Assembly: GCF_007993755.1 (NCBI RefSeq)
Contig: NZ_CP042467.1
Location: 4,302,001 to 4,366,000, forward strand
Direction of reading: 5' to 3'
DNA: 64,000 bases
Source: Microvenator marinus
GTDB lineage: Bacteria; Myxococcota_A; Bradymonadia; Bradymonadales; Bradymonadaceae
The translations under genes and the position numbers were made by a program. Position 1 is the first letter of the stretch, and every line of letters begins with the position of its first letter. The notes below the pieces were generated by a model. That model ran no database searches. It had not been told where the DNA came from and worked only from the letters and a program-made list of their open reading frames with translations. Shown piece by piece: positions 44,414 through 53,034 of the stretch.

Positions 44414-45169
44414 TCAGAAGGAACATTGATTCAAACACTGGTCCGACCCAAAACGAAGGTCGCAGCAATCTTGGCCGTTCTTACAATCGGCCGCTGTGTT
44501 GCACGATCCGCCCGTCAAACATTGTTGTTGGCAGGTACTTTGACCGCCGAGTCCAGGGCAGCAGACCTGAGCTCCTGGGCAATCGCTTGTGACCGTACAT
44601 CCTTGACCGCCGTTGCCGCCACCGCATGTTGGAGCGCAAACTTGTTGCTGCAGGCCGATGCTAGAAAGGTCACAACACTCATCATTTCCAGAGCAATCAG
44701 CATCCGAGCCGCAAAGGCCGCCGAAGAGGCAATCGTCCTGGCAAATTGCAGAGCCGGTAAGGTCCACACAACACACTTGCGTGCCTGAACAATCAGCGTT
44801 GGTCATACACGCAGAGTTGGCTGGCATATCCGGTGCGGGCATGTCGGGCGCCATATCTGGCGTAGACATATCCGAGGCCATGTCGGTACCGGCATCGGGC
44901 GTTTGATTGTTGGTCGGGTCCGGATTGTTTGTGGGATCAGGGTTATTTACCGGGTCCGGGTTGTTGGTCGGGTCCGGGTTGTTGGTCGGGTCCGGGTTGT
45001 TTGTGGGATCAGGATTATTCTGAGAATTGTTCGTGGCGTCTGTGCCAGGGGTTTGATCACCATTGCCCAAGTCTTCGAGATCCCAGGGAGTACCCTCCAC
45101 AGGGCTATCACCCGCATCAAAGGAGCATGCACTGAGTCCAATAACCAGAAGTAATCCGAGGAGTCTCAT
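44414..45169 (-). CDS. Cys-rich lipoprotein with NNPDPT repeats
   Basis: The 251-residue protein has a lipoprotein signal (GLSACSFD, Cys15), then six NNPDPT hexapeptides (about 46-90) and an Asp-Met run (MASDMSTPDMAPDMPAPDM). The C-terminal domain contains about 26 Cys in four units of the type CxxxxDCxGxxxCC (CMTNADCSGTQVCC, CGSDADCSGNDECC, CTVTSDCPGAQVCC, CNTAADCKNGQDCC). These are disulfide-rich knots as in Dickkopf/colipase-like folds. It is surface exposed by inference. It starts 3 bp after the Gfo/Idh gene. Confidence 0.87.
   Translation of the reverse strand: MRLLGLLLVIGLSACSFDAGDSPVEGTPWDLEDLGNGDQTPGTDATNNSQNNPDPTNNPDPTNNPDPTNNPDPVNNPDPTNNPDPTNNQTPDAGTDMASDMSTPDMAPDMPAPDMPANSACMTNADCSGTQVCCVDLTGSAICQDDCLFGGLCGSDADCSGNDECCDLSSIGLQQQVCAPTCGGGNGGQGCTVTSDCPGAQVCCPGLGGQSTCQQQCLTGGSCNTAADCKNGQDCCDLRFGSDQCLNQCSF
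44905..45020 (-). repeat. 18-bp coding minisatellite (NNPDPT units)
   Basis: Six tandem 18-bp units (read on the minus strand as AACAACCCGGACCCGACC with few changes), in frame in the lipoprotein gene. Copy number could change without a frameshift. Confidence 0.88.
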
Positions 45170-45172
45170 AAC

Positions 45173-46246
45173 TTAACCTTGCTGCAGCGAAACGGTTCTC
45201 CCGCGCCTAAATGCCTCTTGATAAGCGAGCGTGAGAATAAGTAGCTGTTTGGCTTCTGCGCCCTTGAGCAAAGGCTCTTCTTCTCCAAGGCATGCGCTTA
45301 CAAAGTTGCGTGTCGCGCGATGGAAGGAGTCCTCGAAGGCGGTATTCTTTTGGCCGTAAAACACTTTTCGGGAGTCGCGGCGAAGTTCGACCGGGGCCTC
45401 CATTTGTGTGGGGTCGGAATTCCGAATGATATCGATCTCCCCGCGTGTTCCGGTGATCGTGATTCGGAATTCGATCGGGTGATACGGCGTTCGCATCTTG
45501 CGTTCAGGCGCATAGACGTAGTTGAGGGTGCCGAAGCATTCTTGTTGGAAGTGCTTCCACATGGCCACGGTCGGCGCATCCAGGGTGAACTGCTCGTTGA
45601 TCTTGGTATGGCCTTGCCAGACGTCGATTTTCTCAATCGAGCCGATCAAGAAGAGCGAAATACAGATGGATTGATAGCCAATATCGTAGAGCATCGGCGA
45701 GCCACCAACCAATTCTGGATTGAATCTCCACGCGTCGGCATCCTTGGCGTCGAACGACCAGGTACCACTAACGGATTTACCGATGGTGGCGCCAATTCTT
45801 AAGCTTGTGGGCTTTCCAATCTCGTTGGCATCGATGAGATTTCTGGCATCGAGGAGCGGCTTGTAGAAGAGACAAGGCTCAAACACCTGAAGGATTTTGC
45901 CTGATTGTTGAGCAGCTGCAATGACGGCATCGGCTTCTTCAATCGTGGTGGCAATCGGGCGCTCTACCGAGACGTGCTTGCCTGCGCGAAGGGCCGCGAT
46001 GGCTTGCCGAGCGTGCAGATGATTTGGCGTGATGATCTCGATGGCATCAATGTTGGGGTTCTGAAGCATCTCCTCGAAACTCGTGTAATAGTTTCGAGCA
46101 CCCCAATCCAGCGCACGCCGGATGGCTAGGTCTTCATCACGTTCGCAAACTGCGACGATTTCAGCGCGGTTATCATGTTCGTATCCCTTCGCATGAAGGT
46201 CTGCGATGCTACCAGCTCCGACAATTCCCACTCTCAATCGAGCCAT
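45173..46246 (-). CDS. Gfo/Idh/MocA-family oxidoreductase
   Basis: The 357-residue protein has an NAD(P)-binding Rossmann fold (VGIVGAGSIADLHAKGY, 5-21) and the family C-terminal domain. The usual EKP motif reads VERPI at about 97, changing the conserved Lys to Arg. The second-half motif is YDIGYQSICI. Family members oxidise or reduce sugars, inositols and related polyols. The substrate is unknown and the Lys-to-Arg change may alter activity. It seems to be the first gene of the minus-strand operon that runs to metH and beyond. Confidence 0.88.
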   Translation of the reverse strand: MARLRVGIVGAGSIADLHAKGYEHDNRAEIVAVCERDEDLAIRRALDWGARNYYTSFEEMLQNPNIDAIEIITPNHLHARQAIAALRAGKHVSVERPIATTIEEADAVIAAAQQSGKILQVFEPCLFYKPLLDARNLIDANEIGKPTSLRIGATIGKSVSGTWSFDAKDADAWRFNPELVGGSPMLYDIGYQSICISLFLIGSIEKIDVWQGHTKINEQFTLDAPTVAMWKHFQQECFGTLNYVYAPERKMRTPYHPIEFRITITGTRGEIDIIRNSDPTQMEAPVELRRDSRKVFYGQKNTAFEDSFHRATRNFVSACLGEEEPLLKGAEAKQLLILTLAYQEAFRRGRTVSLQQG

Positions 46247-46299
46247 AAACGCTCCAACTCACGGCGGTGGATAGATTTATCCGAAGAATGAATCAGCCT

Positions 46300-46328
46300 T
46301 TTTAATCACGGGACCTTCAAATTGTCAA
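46300..46328 (-). promoter_or_regulatory. Sigma-70-like promoter for the Gfo/Idh-to-metH operon
   Basis: On the minus strand TTGACA (46328-46323), a 17 bp spacer and TTAAAA (46305-46300) precede the ATG at 46246 by about 50 bp. Confidence 0.5.
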
Positions 46329-46363
46329 AGGTACATCGTTGTGAGACCCGTGGCGGACGAGCC

Positions 46364-47818
46364 CTAGGCGCCTTTGACGAGGTTCACGAGCGTTGCCACG
46401 CCAAACCCCGTGCCACCTGGGGGGCTCAGTGGGGTCTCTGCCTCCGCCCATGCGGGTCCAGCAATGTCGAGATGCGCCCAAGAGTCCATGTTGACGAAAT
46501 TCTTGAGGAAAAGCGCGGCAGTAATCGCACCGCCCCACCGAGGACCGATATTTTTCATATCGGCGGTGTGGGTGTCGAGCCCCTTTGCGAGCTTCTTCGT
46601 CAGCGGCATGCGCCAAAAATGTTCGCCCGAGGTTGCGCCAGCGTTTAGGATCGATGACGCGAGCTCCTCGTCGTTCGTAAAGAGTCCGGCGGTGTATTCG
46701 CCAAGGGCCACCACACAAGCGCCTGTCAAAGTCGCAAGGTCGATGATGGTGTCAGGCTTGAACTCTTGGATATACGCGAGAGCGTCAGCGAGGATGAGTC
46801 GGCCCTCAGCGTCCGTATTATGAATCTCAACCGTTTTGCCGCCGTATCCCTTGATGATGTCCTGAGGTCGCATTGCGCGTCCGCTGATGGAGTTTTCAGC
46901 GGTAGGAACCACAAAGTGGATTTCAACTCCTTCGGGCTTGAGCTGCCCAATGGCATGCGCCGCGCCGAGCACGGCAGCAGCTCCGCCCATATCTCCGTGC
47001 ATACCAAGCATGGAGTTACCCGGCTTCAGGTTGTATCCACCCGTATCAAACGTCACCCCTTTACCCACAAAAGCCAAGCGCTTCTTGACCTCGCCGGCCG
47101 GCTTGTACGTGAGGTGGATGAGTCGCGGTGGATTCTCACTGCCTTGGCCCACAGCGGTAATCAGGTTGAACCCGCGTTTGACCAGTTCGGTTTCGTCAAA
47201 GATCGTACAGTCGAGCCCGAAGGACGTGGCGATAGTTCGCGCCTTGTCCGCCATGACTGCCGGTGTGAGGATATTTGGAGTCTCGTTGAAGAGGTCTCTC
47301 GCGATGATGATTCCGTCCGCGATATGATTGGCCCTTTCAAGCACGGCATTATCAAAATCGCCTTGGAAACTGATCCCTTCAAACCCTGGGAAAGAATCCT
47401 CAGATTTGGAGATGTGTCGGTCGAAGATGTAGGCGCCGAGCCGTGTTCCGATAGCCAGATGTTCAACGGTGTGGGTGTCGAAGCCAGCGGCCAAAACGCT
47501 GAGTCGCAGAGCGAAAATTTCCTTTGCTTTGCGCGCGGCGGTAGCGCCAGCGAGCAGAACATCGTCGAGTTCGCCGTTTCCATCCCCGAGGCCAACGAGG
47601 AGCAGTCTCGGGGCTTGGAGTCCCTGAAGTCCGCGCATCAAGAAGGATTGGCCAGCTTTGCCTTTGAATCGCTCTTGTTTGGCGAGCTCCAGCACGTCTT
47701 GGCCGCTCGACTCCTTGATTTGGTCGAGGGTTTTGCTCTTGAGGTCGGATCCGACAGGGACGACGAGTAGGTCGGTGACGATCTCAGGGAAACTTTCAGT
47801 GGATTTGGTGATGTTCAT
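46364..47818 (-). CDS. pepA: Leucyl aminopeptidase (PepA, M17)
   Basis: The 484-residue enzyme removes N-terminal residues from peptides using two metal ions. The M17 signature NTDAEGRLILADAL is present (about 333-346), as are KGVTFDTGGYNLKPG (metal Lys and Asp) and MHGDMGGAAAVLGA. The active-site Lys/Arg region looks intact. It lies 9 bp after an ABC permease gene on the same strand and so is probably at the end of that operon. Confidence 0.96.
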   Translation of the reverse strand: MNITKSTESFPEIVTDLLVVPVGSDLKSKTLDQIKESSGQDVLELAKQERFKGKAGQSFLMRGLQGLQAPRLLLVGLGDGNGELDDVLLAGATAARKAKEIFALRLSVLAAGFDTHTVEHLAIGTRLGAYIFDRHISKSEDSFPGFEGISFQGDFDNAVLERANHIADGIIIARDLFNETPNILTPAVMADKARTIATSFGLDCTIFDETELVKRGFNLITAVGQGSENPPRLIHLTYKPAGEVKKRLAFVGKGVTFDTGGYNLKPGNSMLGMHGDMGGAAAVLGAAHAIGQLKPEGVEIHFVVPTAENSISGRAMRPQDIIKGYGGKTVEIHNTDAEGRLILADALAYIQEFKPDTIIDLATLTGACVVALGEYTAGLFTNDEELASSILNAGATSGEHFWRMPLTKKLAKGLDTHTADMKNIGPRWGGAITAALFLKNFVNMDSWAHLDIAGPAWAEAETPLSPPGGTGFGVATLVNLVKGA

Positions 47819-47827
47819 GGAGGTCTC

Positions 47828-48616
47828 TCAGACGTGGTATTGGCGATTGGCGAAGATCGAGGCACCCGCGATCAGCGCGGCTACCGAAAGCCCGACGAGC
47901 ACCAAACCGCCGATCCACCAGTCAAAGACGATGGGCTCCTGCAGAACGAGACTGTCGAGCATGCCGAGTCTATCGGTGGCGCTGAAGCCGCCGAATGTTC
48001 GCATATAGTAGCGCACGCTCAGAAGTTCAAGGATAGGGAGCGTGGCGAGCACCATCTCGAAGACTACGAAGTACACGATACTTGCGAGCAATGTGGACGC
48101 AAAGGCAGCGCCGAGTGCCGCAAAAATCGTTGTATAGGCGATCGTACCGATGACCACGGCGCCCGCTGCTTTTCCGAACGCACCCATCAATTCGGCAGGG
48201 TCGGCTTGAGTCGCACAGATCCCGAATAAGGCCACGACAGGGATGATCGTGAGAACACACGCGATGATCGAACCCGCCGCCACTTTGCCAATCAGAATCA
48301 TTGGTTTGGGCAAGGGTCGAAGAGTCAGGTACGTCAGGGTTCGTCCTTCCATCTCGTCGACAATGGCTGGACCTCCAAAGAAGATCGCGGCGAGTGGGAC
48401 GAGGAACGTCAGCGTGACCTTCTCGGTGATGCCCGTGAACATGGTCATCCCATCCACGTTCTCAAAAATCACGTAGATGAAGGCGCCGATGACGGGCAGG
48501 AGTTGGACCACGGCGAGTGCCCATGTCTTTCGTGCTCGAAAACTCATTTTGAGCTGCACGCCAATCAGGGTCATGAGCAGGTGGGCAACGCCCAGATTTC
48601 GATCTTGAGTTGCCAT
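47828..48616 (-). CDS. ABC-2-type transporter permease (second pair)
   Basis: The 262-residue protein has six hydrophobic segments in the ABC-2 pattern (TWALAVVQLLPVIGAFIYVIF; VTLTFLVPLAAIFFGG; and others). The loop GPAIVDEMEGRTLTYLTLRPLP is typical of gliding/Nos-type ABC permeases. ATG 48616 follows the ATPase stop by 2 bp and is preferred to TTG 48622. It pairs with the ATPase at 48619. Confidence 0.9.
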   Translation of the reverse strand: MATQDRNLGVAHLLMTLIGVQLKMSFRARKTWALAVVQLLPVIGAFIYVIFENVDGMTMFTGITEKVTLTFLVPLAAIFFGGPAIVDEMEGRTLTYLTLRPLPKPMILIGKVAAGSIIACVLTIIPVVALFGICATQADPAELMGAFGKAAGAVVIGTIAYTTIFAALGAAFASTLLASIVYFVVFEMVLATLPILELLSVRYYMRTFGGFSATDRLGMLDSLVLQEPIVFDWWIGGLVLVGLSVAALIAGASIFANRQYHV

Positions 48617-48618
48617 GG

Positions 48619-49575
48619 TCAACGCACCAGGTAGTTGAAGACAGCCATCAGGTTATTGTCCTGAGAGGCGTATTGTTTGAGTTCGATTTTGTGCTCAAGA
48701 GCCATGCGCGGAATGCGGTCGTAACATGCGTCCGGATTTCGCGTGGCGATTTGAAATCCGCGTTCAAGGAAACGGATTTCCACCACATCATCAAACTTGG
48801 AAAGAAGGGCCGCGAACTCTCGATTCTTGTCCGCTTCAATGAAGATCGTGTGAGGATGCTCATCGATCATTTCGCGAATACGGTAGACGTTTCCATCCGC
48901 GATAACTCGGCCCTTGTTGATGAGCAGGATGTTTGAGGTCATCTGCTCGACCTCATGAAGGATATGGCTAGAGACGATGACCGTGCTGCCTTGCTCTCCC
49001 ACCTTCTTGATCAGCTCGATGATATGGCGTCTACCCACTGGATCGGTTCCTGTGAGCGGCTCGTCCATGAAGAGGATCTGCGGTTTATGGGCCAAGGCCT
49101 GAGCGATCTTGATACGTTGACGCATACCCTTGGAGTACGTGTGAATCGGTCGATCTTGCTCTTTGGTTAGACTGACTTCAGCGATCGCATCTTTGGCGAG
49201 CTCGGCCGCTTTCTCCTTGCTGAACCCCTGGAGCTGGGTCAAGAAAGTCACGAACTCCAGCCCTGTCATTTCCTCATAGAAAGCATCCTGCTCAGGGACA
49301 AACCCTACTTTGCTCATGATTTCAGGATTGTTCCAAACCAGTTTGCCATGGATAGCAACTCCGCCCGTGGAGGGATGGAGTTGGCCCGTGAGAACCTTCA
49401 TAAACGTTGACTTCCCGGCGCCATTGGGGCCGAGCAGGCCGATCACGCCACTTCCGATATCAAGGGTGATATCGTTGATGCCGATGACTTGTCCGTACCA
49501 AAGGCTTGCGCGCCGAACGGCAATAACGGGATCGCCTGAGCCGATCAGAGGGATGTTCTTTTCTTTCTCGCTCAC
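48619..49575 (-). CDS. ABC transporter ATP-binding protein (second pair)
   Basis: The 318-residue protein has Walker A GPNGAGKST (about 50-58), signature YSKGMRQR, Walker B ILFMDEP and switch His in SSHILHEVE. A 90-residue C-terminal extension is usual for CcmA/NatA-type exporters. GTG 49575 overlaps the upstream permease stop by 4 bp. Confidence 0.94.
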   Translation of the reverse strand: MSEKEKNIPLIGSGDPVIAVRRASLWYGQVIGINDITLDIGSGVIGLLGPNGAGKSTFMKVLTGQLHPSTGGVAIHGKLVWNNPEIMSKVGFVPEQDAFYEEMTGLEFVTFLTQLQGFSKEKAAELAKDAIAEVSLTKEQDRPIHTYSKGMRQRIKIAQALAHKPQILFMDEPLTGTDPVGRRHIIELIKKVGEQGSTVIVSSHILHEVEQMTSNILLINKGRVIADGNVYRIREMIDEHPHTIFIEADKNREFAALLSKFDDVVEIRFLERGFQIATRNPDACYDRIPRMALEHKIELKQYASQDNNLMAVFNYLVR

Positions 49576-50426
49576 GCGACCCCCTCAAGTTTGGAAATTC
49601 GTCGAGCCATAGAGGCGATGCCTAGACCGGTAACCACGGCCGGAATCACATAAGATACCCAGATAGGGGCATCAAACGTCTCTTCTGTGAGAAGATGTTT
49701 GGACGCCACCAAAATATTGCCGGTCAGGCTCCAGAGGTGCGCCCAATCGGCACCTCCAGTGGCGACCGCCACGATACCACTCATGATCAAGGGTACGATG
49801 ACCACGCCGATCCACGAGAGCACCACGTAGCCGGTTCGCGGGGTCAAGGAGCTCAGCCCAACCACGATTGCTGTAACGATGGCGTTGAGTGCAAATGAAA
49901 GCCCGATGCCGATGGCGATTTGCCCTACCACGTCCTTTAAGAACTCGTTCTGAAGGTAGAAAGCGATTCTCAAGCCTCCCACGATCAACGCAGGGATGAC
50001 CGTGACGAGTGAGCCCAGCAGAAAGAGCCCGAGGTACTTCCCAAGCGCATAGTCTGGCCTCGAGATGGGCTTACTGAAGAATAGCTGAAAGGTTCGGTAC
50101 CTGAGGTCCTCGCTAATCACACCACATCCGCTCGCCGCATAGAGTACAGCGAGACTAAATGCCTGGGCCTGGATGAAATAGACGATATGGTTTCCGCTCG
50201 GGGGAGCTGGCTCGGTGAATTTTGCCACCTGGCCACTGACGGCATACTCCAAAATCACGAGGAAAATGGCGATGCCGGGGCCCACGGCCCAAAGACCGAG
50301 CAAGATGAGTTTGGTCCTGAGGAAGCTCAGATATGTACGAAGCGAGGTTCGGGCGATGACCCACCATGCGCCGGATTCCCGCAGCACGCCGTCGTAACGC
50401 GTGTAGTTTTGGTCGTGGATAGCCAT
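49572..50426 (-). CDS. ABC-2-type transporter permease (first pair)
   Basis: The 284-residue protein has six hydrophobic segments (LILLGLWAVGPGIAIFLVIL, AFSLAVLYAASGCGVI, LGLFLLGSLVTVIPALIVGGL and others) and the motif GCGVISEDLRYRTFQLFFSKPISR that links subunits in this family. It overlaps the ATPase gene upstream by one base (TAATG) and the next ATPase gene by 4 bp. Confidence 0.9.
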   Translation of the reverse strand: MAIHDQNYTRYDGVLRESGAWWVIARTSLRTYLSFLRTKLILLGLWAVGPGIAIFLVILEYAVSGQVAKFTEPAPPSGNHIVYFIQAQAFSLAVLYAASGCGVISEDLRYRTFQLFFSKPISRPDYALGKYLGLFLLGSLVTVIPALIVGGLRIAFYLQNEFLKDVVGQIAIGIGLSFALNAIVTAIVVGLSSLTPRTGYVVLSWIGVVIVPLIMSGIVAVATGGADWAHLWSLTGNILVASKHLLTEETFDAPIWVSYVIPAVVTGLGIASMARRISKLEGVA

Positions 50427-51334
50427 TAGGCGTTCGCCTCCAGAAGTCCGAGAAATGCGTTCTCAAGGGTGAGTTCGCCAGGAACAAAATGGCGGATTTG
50501 AATATCGTTTTGAACGGCGAGCTCAAGCACTTTTGTGCGTTCGTGCCCCTCTGGGAGGTAGACTTTGAGCCGTAGTCCTTCAACGATAGCGCGGATTCCC
50601 TCGGCTTCGAGCACGGCTTTGAGCGCCTCATTTTTGTCTTTGGTCTCGATCTCGATCATGGCTTCGCCGCCAGACTTGAGTTCGTCGATAGCGCCCTGAA
50701 AGATGACCTCTCCCTGATTGAGCATGATCACGGATTCGCAAACCCTCTCAACATCGGGAAGGAGATGGCTCGAGAGCACCACGTTCACGCCGCGCGATTT
50801 GACGTCTTCAATCAGCTCGAGCATCTCATCTCGCCCTTTTGGGTCAAGTCCGTTGGTCGGCTCGTCGAGGAAGACCAGCTTAGGGCCCTGGACGATAGCC
50901 TGGGCGAGTTTAACGCGCTGCTTCATACCTGTTGAGAACCCGCTAAGCTGCCTGTAGCGGGCCTCTCCAAGGCCAACGTAGTAGAGGACTTCGTGAGCGC
51001 GGCGGAATGCCTCGGCACGCGGCATGCCAGCCAGCTCTCCACCAAATGAGACGTATTGAACCGCCGTCATATAGGGGAGGTAACAATCGTTTTCCGGCAT
51101 GTAGCCAACGAGTTGTCGAACTTTTAGCGCCTCGTCCGGAAGTCGGCAGCCGAGCACGGATGCCGACCCACTGGAGAAGTCCAGAAGTCCCAGGAGCGCC
51201 TTAATGAGCGTGGACTTTCCGGCACCGTTCGGGCCGAGGAGGCCAACCGAGCCTTCGGGCACGCGTAGCGTGACGCCTTTAAGGGCATGAAAATCCCCGT
51301 AATGCTTGTGAATATTATCCAGATCGAAGAGCAC
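50426..51334 (-). CDS. ABC transporter ATP-binding protein (first pair)
   Basis: The 302-residue protein has Walker A GPNGAGKST (about 35-43), signature FSTGMKQRV, Walker B LVFLDEPTNGLDP and the switch His in SSHLLPDVE. GTG 51334 follows AGGGG. It lies 12 bp after the kinase gene. Two ATPase-permease pairs in tandem may form two exporters or one hetero-complex. Confidence 0.94.
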   Translation of the reverse strand: MLFDLDNIHKHYGDFHALKGVTLRVPEGSVGLLGPNGAGKSTLIKALLGLLDFSSGSASVLGCRLPDEALKVRQLVGYMPENDCYLPYMTAVQYVSFGGELAGMPRAEAFRRAHEVLYYVGLGEARYRQLSGFSTGMKQRVKLAQAIVQGPKLVFLDEPTNGLDPKGRDEMLELIEDVKSRGVNVVLSSHLLPDVERVCESVIMLNQGEVIFQGAIDELKSGGEAMIEIETKDKNEALKAVLEAEGIRAIVEGLRLKVYLPEGHERTKVLELAVQNDIQIRHFVPGELTLENAFLGLLEANA

Positions 51335-51346
51335 GGGACCCCTGTA

Positions 51347-52531
51347 TTATTTAACGAGGAAGAAAGCCACAGCCACAAGTACGGCAACGAGGGCAAACGA
51401 TACTGCGATGATCACAGCGATCATGATCTTCTTCTGAGTAGCCGCACTGGTCGCAACCGTTGAAGAAGCCGGACGTTGCATCTGCTGAGGCGGTGCCGCT
51501 TGCGGGAAATTCGCTGAAGGGCCTTGCTGCTGCGCTTGCCCTTGAGGCTGTACTCCGACGCCGTGCGGCGCCTGGGTGGGAACGGCTTGAAAAATTCCGG
51601 TGAGCTCATTGCCCGGGTAATAGGCCGCTGATGCGCTCACTCGGCCCTCGGCCAGAATCTCGCGTTCGCGGGCATCGAGAGCTCGGAAGAGCTCCATCGC
51701 GTCCCCAAAGCGCTGCTTTGGATCCTTGGCCATGGCCTTGTTGATGATCGCGGCCATGGTAGGACTGACGCGGTTTGGAGCCACTTGTTCTGCGGGCGTA
51801 GGCGGGTTGAATACGTGCATCGTGAGCACTTGAACCGCCGAGCTCGACTGGAACGGGACTCTGCCTGTCATCATTTCGTAAAGGATCACGCCGAGACTGT
51901 AGATGTCGGTGCGTTGGTCTAGCGGCTGCGCCTGAGCTTGTTCCGGAGAGAGATACTCCGGCGTTCCGTACACAATTCCGGCCTGCGTGAGCTGATGTTC
52001 TTGGCTTCCCTGGTCCACGAGTTTCGCGATCCCGAAGTCCAAAACCTTGACGAAATTCGCCTCGCCGCGGAAATCCATGAGCAGGATATTGTCAGGCTTA
52101 AGGTCTCGGTGAACGATCTTGAGGTCGTGGGCTTCGGCCAGTGCTGAGCAACACTGCTTCAGAATCTTGATGACCGTGATCTCGTCGAGCAGGCCCTTTG
52201 CAAGCTTCTCTCTAAGCGTTCCGCCTCGGACGAATTCCATCGCCATATAGAGCGTCTCGGAGACGTTCCCACGTGGCTCAATCCGTCCAAATACCAGCAC
52301 GCGTACGATATTCGGGTGCGAGAGCATGGTGATGACTTGAGCCTCGCGCTGGAATCGCTGGCGGATCTCAGAGCTCTGAGCGGCACTGCCGTGAAGAAAC
52401 TTGACGGCGATATCGTGACCGATAAGCGGGTTCTTGGCTAAATAGACTGAGCCCATGCCTCCTTCGCCGAGGAGTTTGGTGATCTCGTAGTCTCCGAAGA
52501 GGCGCTGGCCAATAAAGTTTTGAGCCGACAT
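51347..52531 (-). CDS. Tail-anchored Ser/Thr protein kinase
   Basis: The 394-residue protein has an N-terminal kinase domain (about 14-275): GEGGMGSVYLAK, catalytic Lys in DIAVKFL, HRDLKPDNILL, DFGIAK and SPEQAQ. A Gln/Pro/Ala-rich linker (about 320-360) leads to a hydrophobic helix at the very C-terminus (about 369-394), so nothing extends outside the cell. It heads an operon with two ABC exporter pairs and pepA, and may control them by phosphorylation. A good promoter lies upstream at 52576-52604. Confidence 0.94.
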   Translation of the reverse strand: MSAQNFIGQRLFGDYEITKLLGEGGMGSVYLAKNPLIGHDIAVKFLHGSAAQSSEIRQRFQREAQVITMLSHPNIVRVLVFGRIEPRGNVSETLYMAMEFVRGGTLREKLAKGLLDEITVIKILKQCCSALAEAHDLKIVHRDLKPDNILLMDFRGEANFVKVLDFGIAKLVDQGSQEHQLTQAGIVYGTPEYLSPEQAQAQPLDQRTDIYSLGVILYEMMTGRVPFQSSSAVQVLTMHVFNPPTPAEQVAPNRVSPTMAAIINKAMAKDPKQRFGDAMELFRALDAREREILAEGRVSASAAYYPGNELTGIFQAVPTQAPHGVGVQPQGQAQQQGPSANFPQAAPPQQMQRPASSTVATSAATQKKIMIAVIIAVSFALVAVLVAVAFFLVK

Positions 52532-52575
52532 TCAATAACCTGCGGAGTTTCCCATAAATTCTTGAGGCCGCGCGC

Positions 52576-52604
52576 GTTATAACACCATCGATGTGGTGCG
52601 GCAA
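52576..52604 (-). promoter_or_regulatory. Sigma-70-like promoter for the kinase/ABC operon
   Basis: On the minus strand TTGCCG (52604-52599), exactly 17 bp, then TATAAC (52581-52576), about 45 bp before ATG 52531. The spacer holds a short dyad (CACCA and TGGTG arms around TCGATG) that could be an operator. Confidence 0.55.
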
Positions 52605-52658
52605 CTTCGGTGTGTCGGACGAATTCGGCAAAGAGCCTTCCCCCCCAATGTGGCGGAA

Positions 52659-52808
52659 TTACAAAGGCTTTCGTCCCTGAATGACCCGGATGAGTACGAC
52701 GATCACGGCGACTACAAGGAGGAGGTGGATGAACCCGTTCAAGGTATACGATGATACCAGTCCGAGTACCCAGAGTACGAGAAGAATGACTGCAATGGTC
52801 CACAACAT
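52659..52808 (-). CDS. Lmo0937-family small membrane protein
   Basis: The 49-residue protein reads MLWTIAVILLVLWVLG and then a second hydrophobic helix ending IRVIQGRKPL. It matches the short two-helix family named after Listeria Lmo0937, often found with stress genes and of unknown function. ATG 52808 has GAGGA 6 bp upstream; the longer frame from 52853 lacks a ribosome-binding site. Confidence 0.8.
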   Translation of the reverse strand: MLWTIAVILLVLWVLGLVSSYTLNGFIHLLLVVAVIVVLIRVIQGRKPL

Positions 52809-52922
52809 AGGTTGTCCTCGATGAGCCGAAGCATTTGGATCGGCTCGAAACACTCCAGAATTCGGCGAATTGCCAAACTAGAAATACTGGAAGTAGGTCC
52901 AAGGTAGGGACGGTTTTTTGTC

Positions 52923-52951
52923 TGTCAATCAAAAGTGTCAATTTTTTGACA
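52923..52951. promoter_or_regulatory. Cluster of TGTCAA/TTGACA half-sites in a divergent intergenic region
   Basis: TGTCAA at 52923-52928 and 52936-52941 and TTGACA at 52946-52951; the last two make a TGTCAA-TTTT-TTGACA palindrome. They lie between the small membrane protein gene (-) and the small lipoprotein gene (+). They could be an operator or overlapping -35 boxes. Confidence 0.35.
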
Positions 52952-53034
52952 AAGGGTCGCGAGTGAACGCTCTTGCGCTTTTCGAACGGGTGTAGCAGAT
53001 ACCCCAAGGTCTTCAACGTTATAGAGGTAGTGCG

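Noticed and set aside
44905-45020. Regular repeats that might suggest a CRISPR array
   Set aside because: The units are directly adjacent, 18 bp long, without spacers, and in frame inside a lipoprotein gene (NNPDPT).
46000-47000. Possible tRNA or other RNA gene in the pepA/Gfo intergenic gap
   Set aside because: The gap is only 117 bp and holds promoter boxes but no cloverleaf or CCA-like end.
46766-47770. A 334-codon open frame on the plus strand
   Set aside because: It is antisense to pepA, which carries the full M17 signature; it is a codon-bias shadow.
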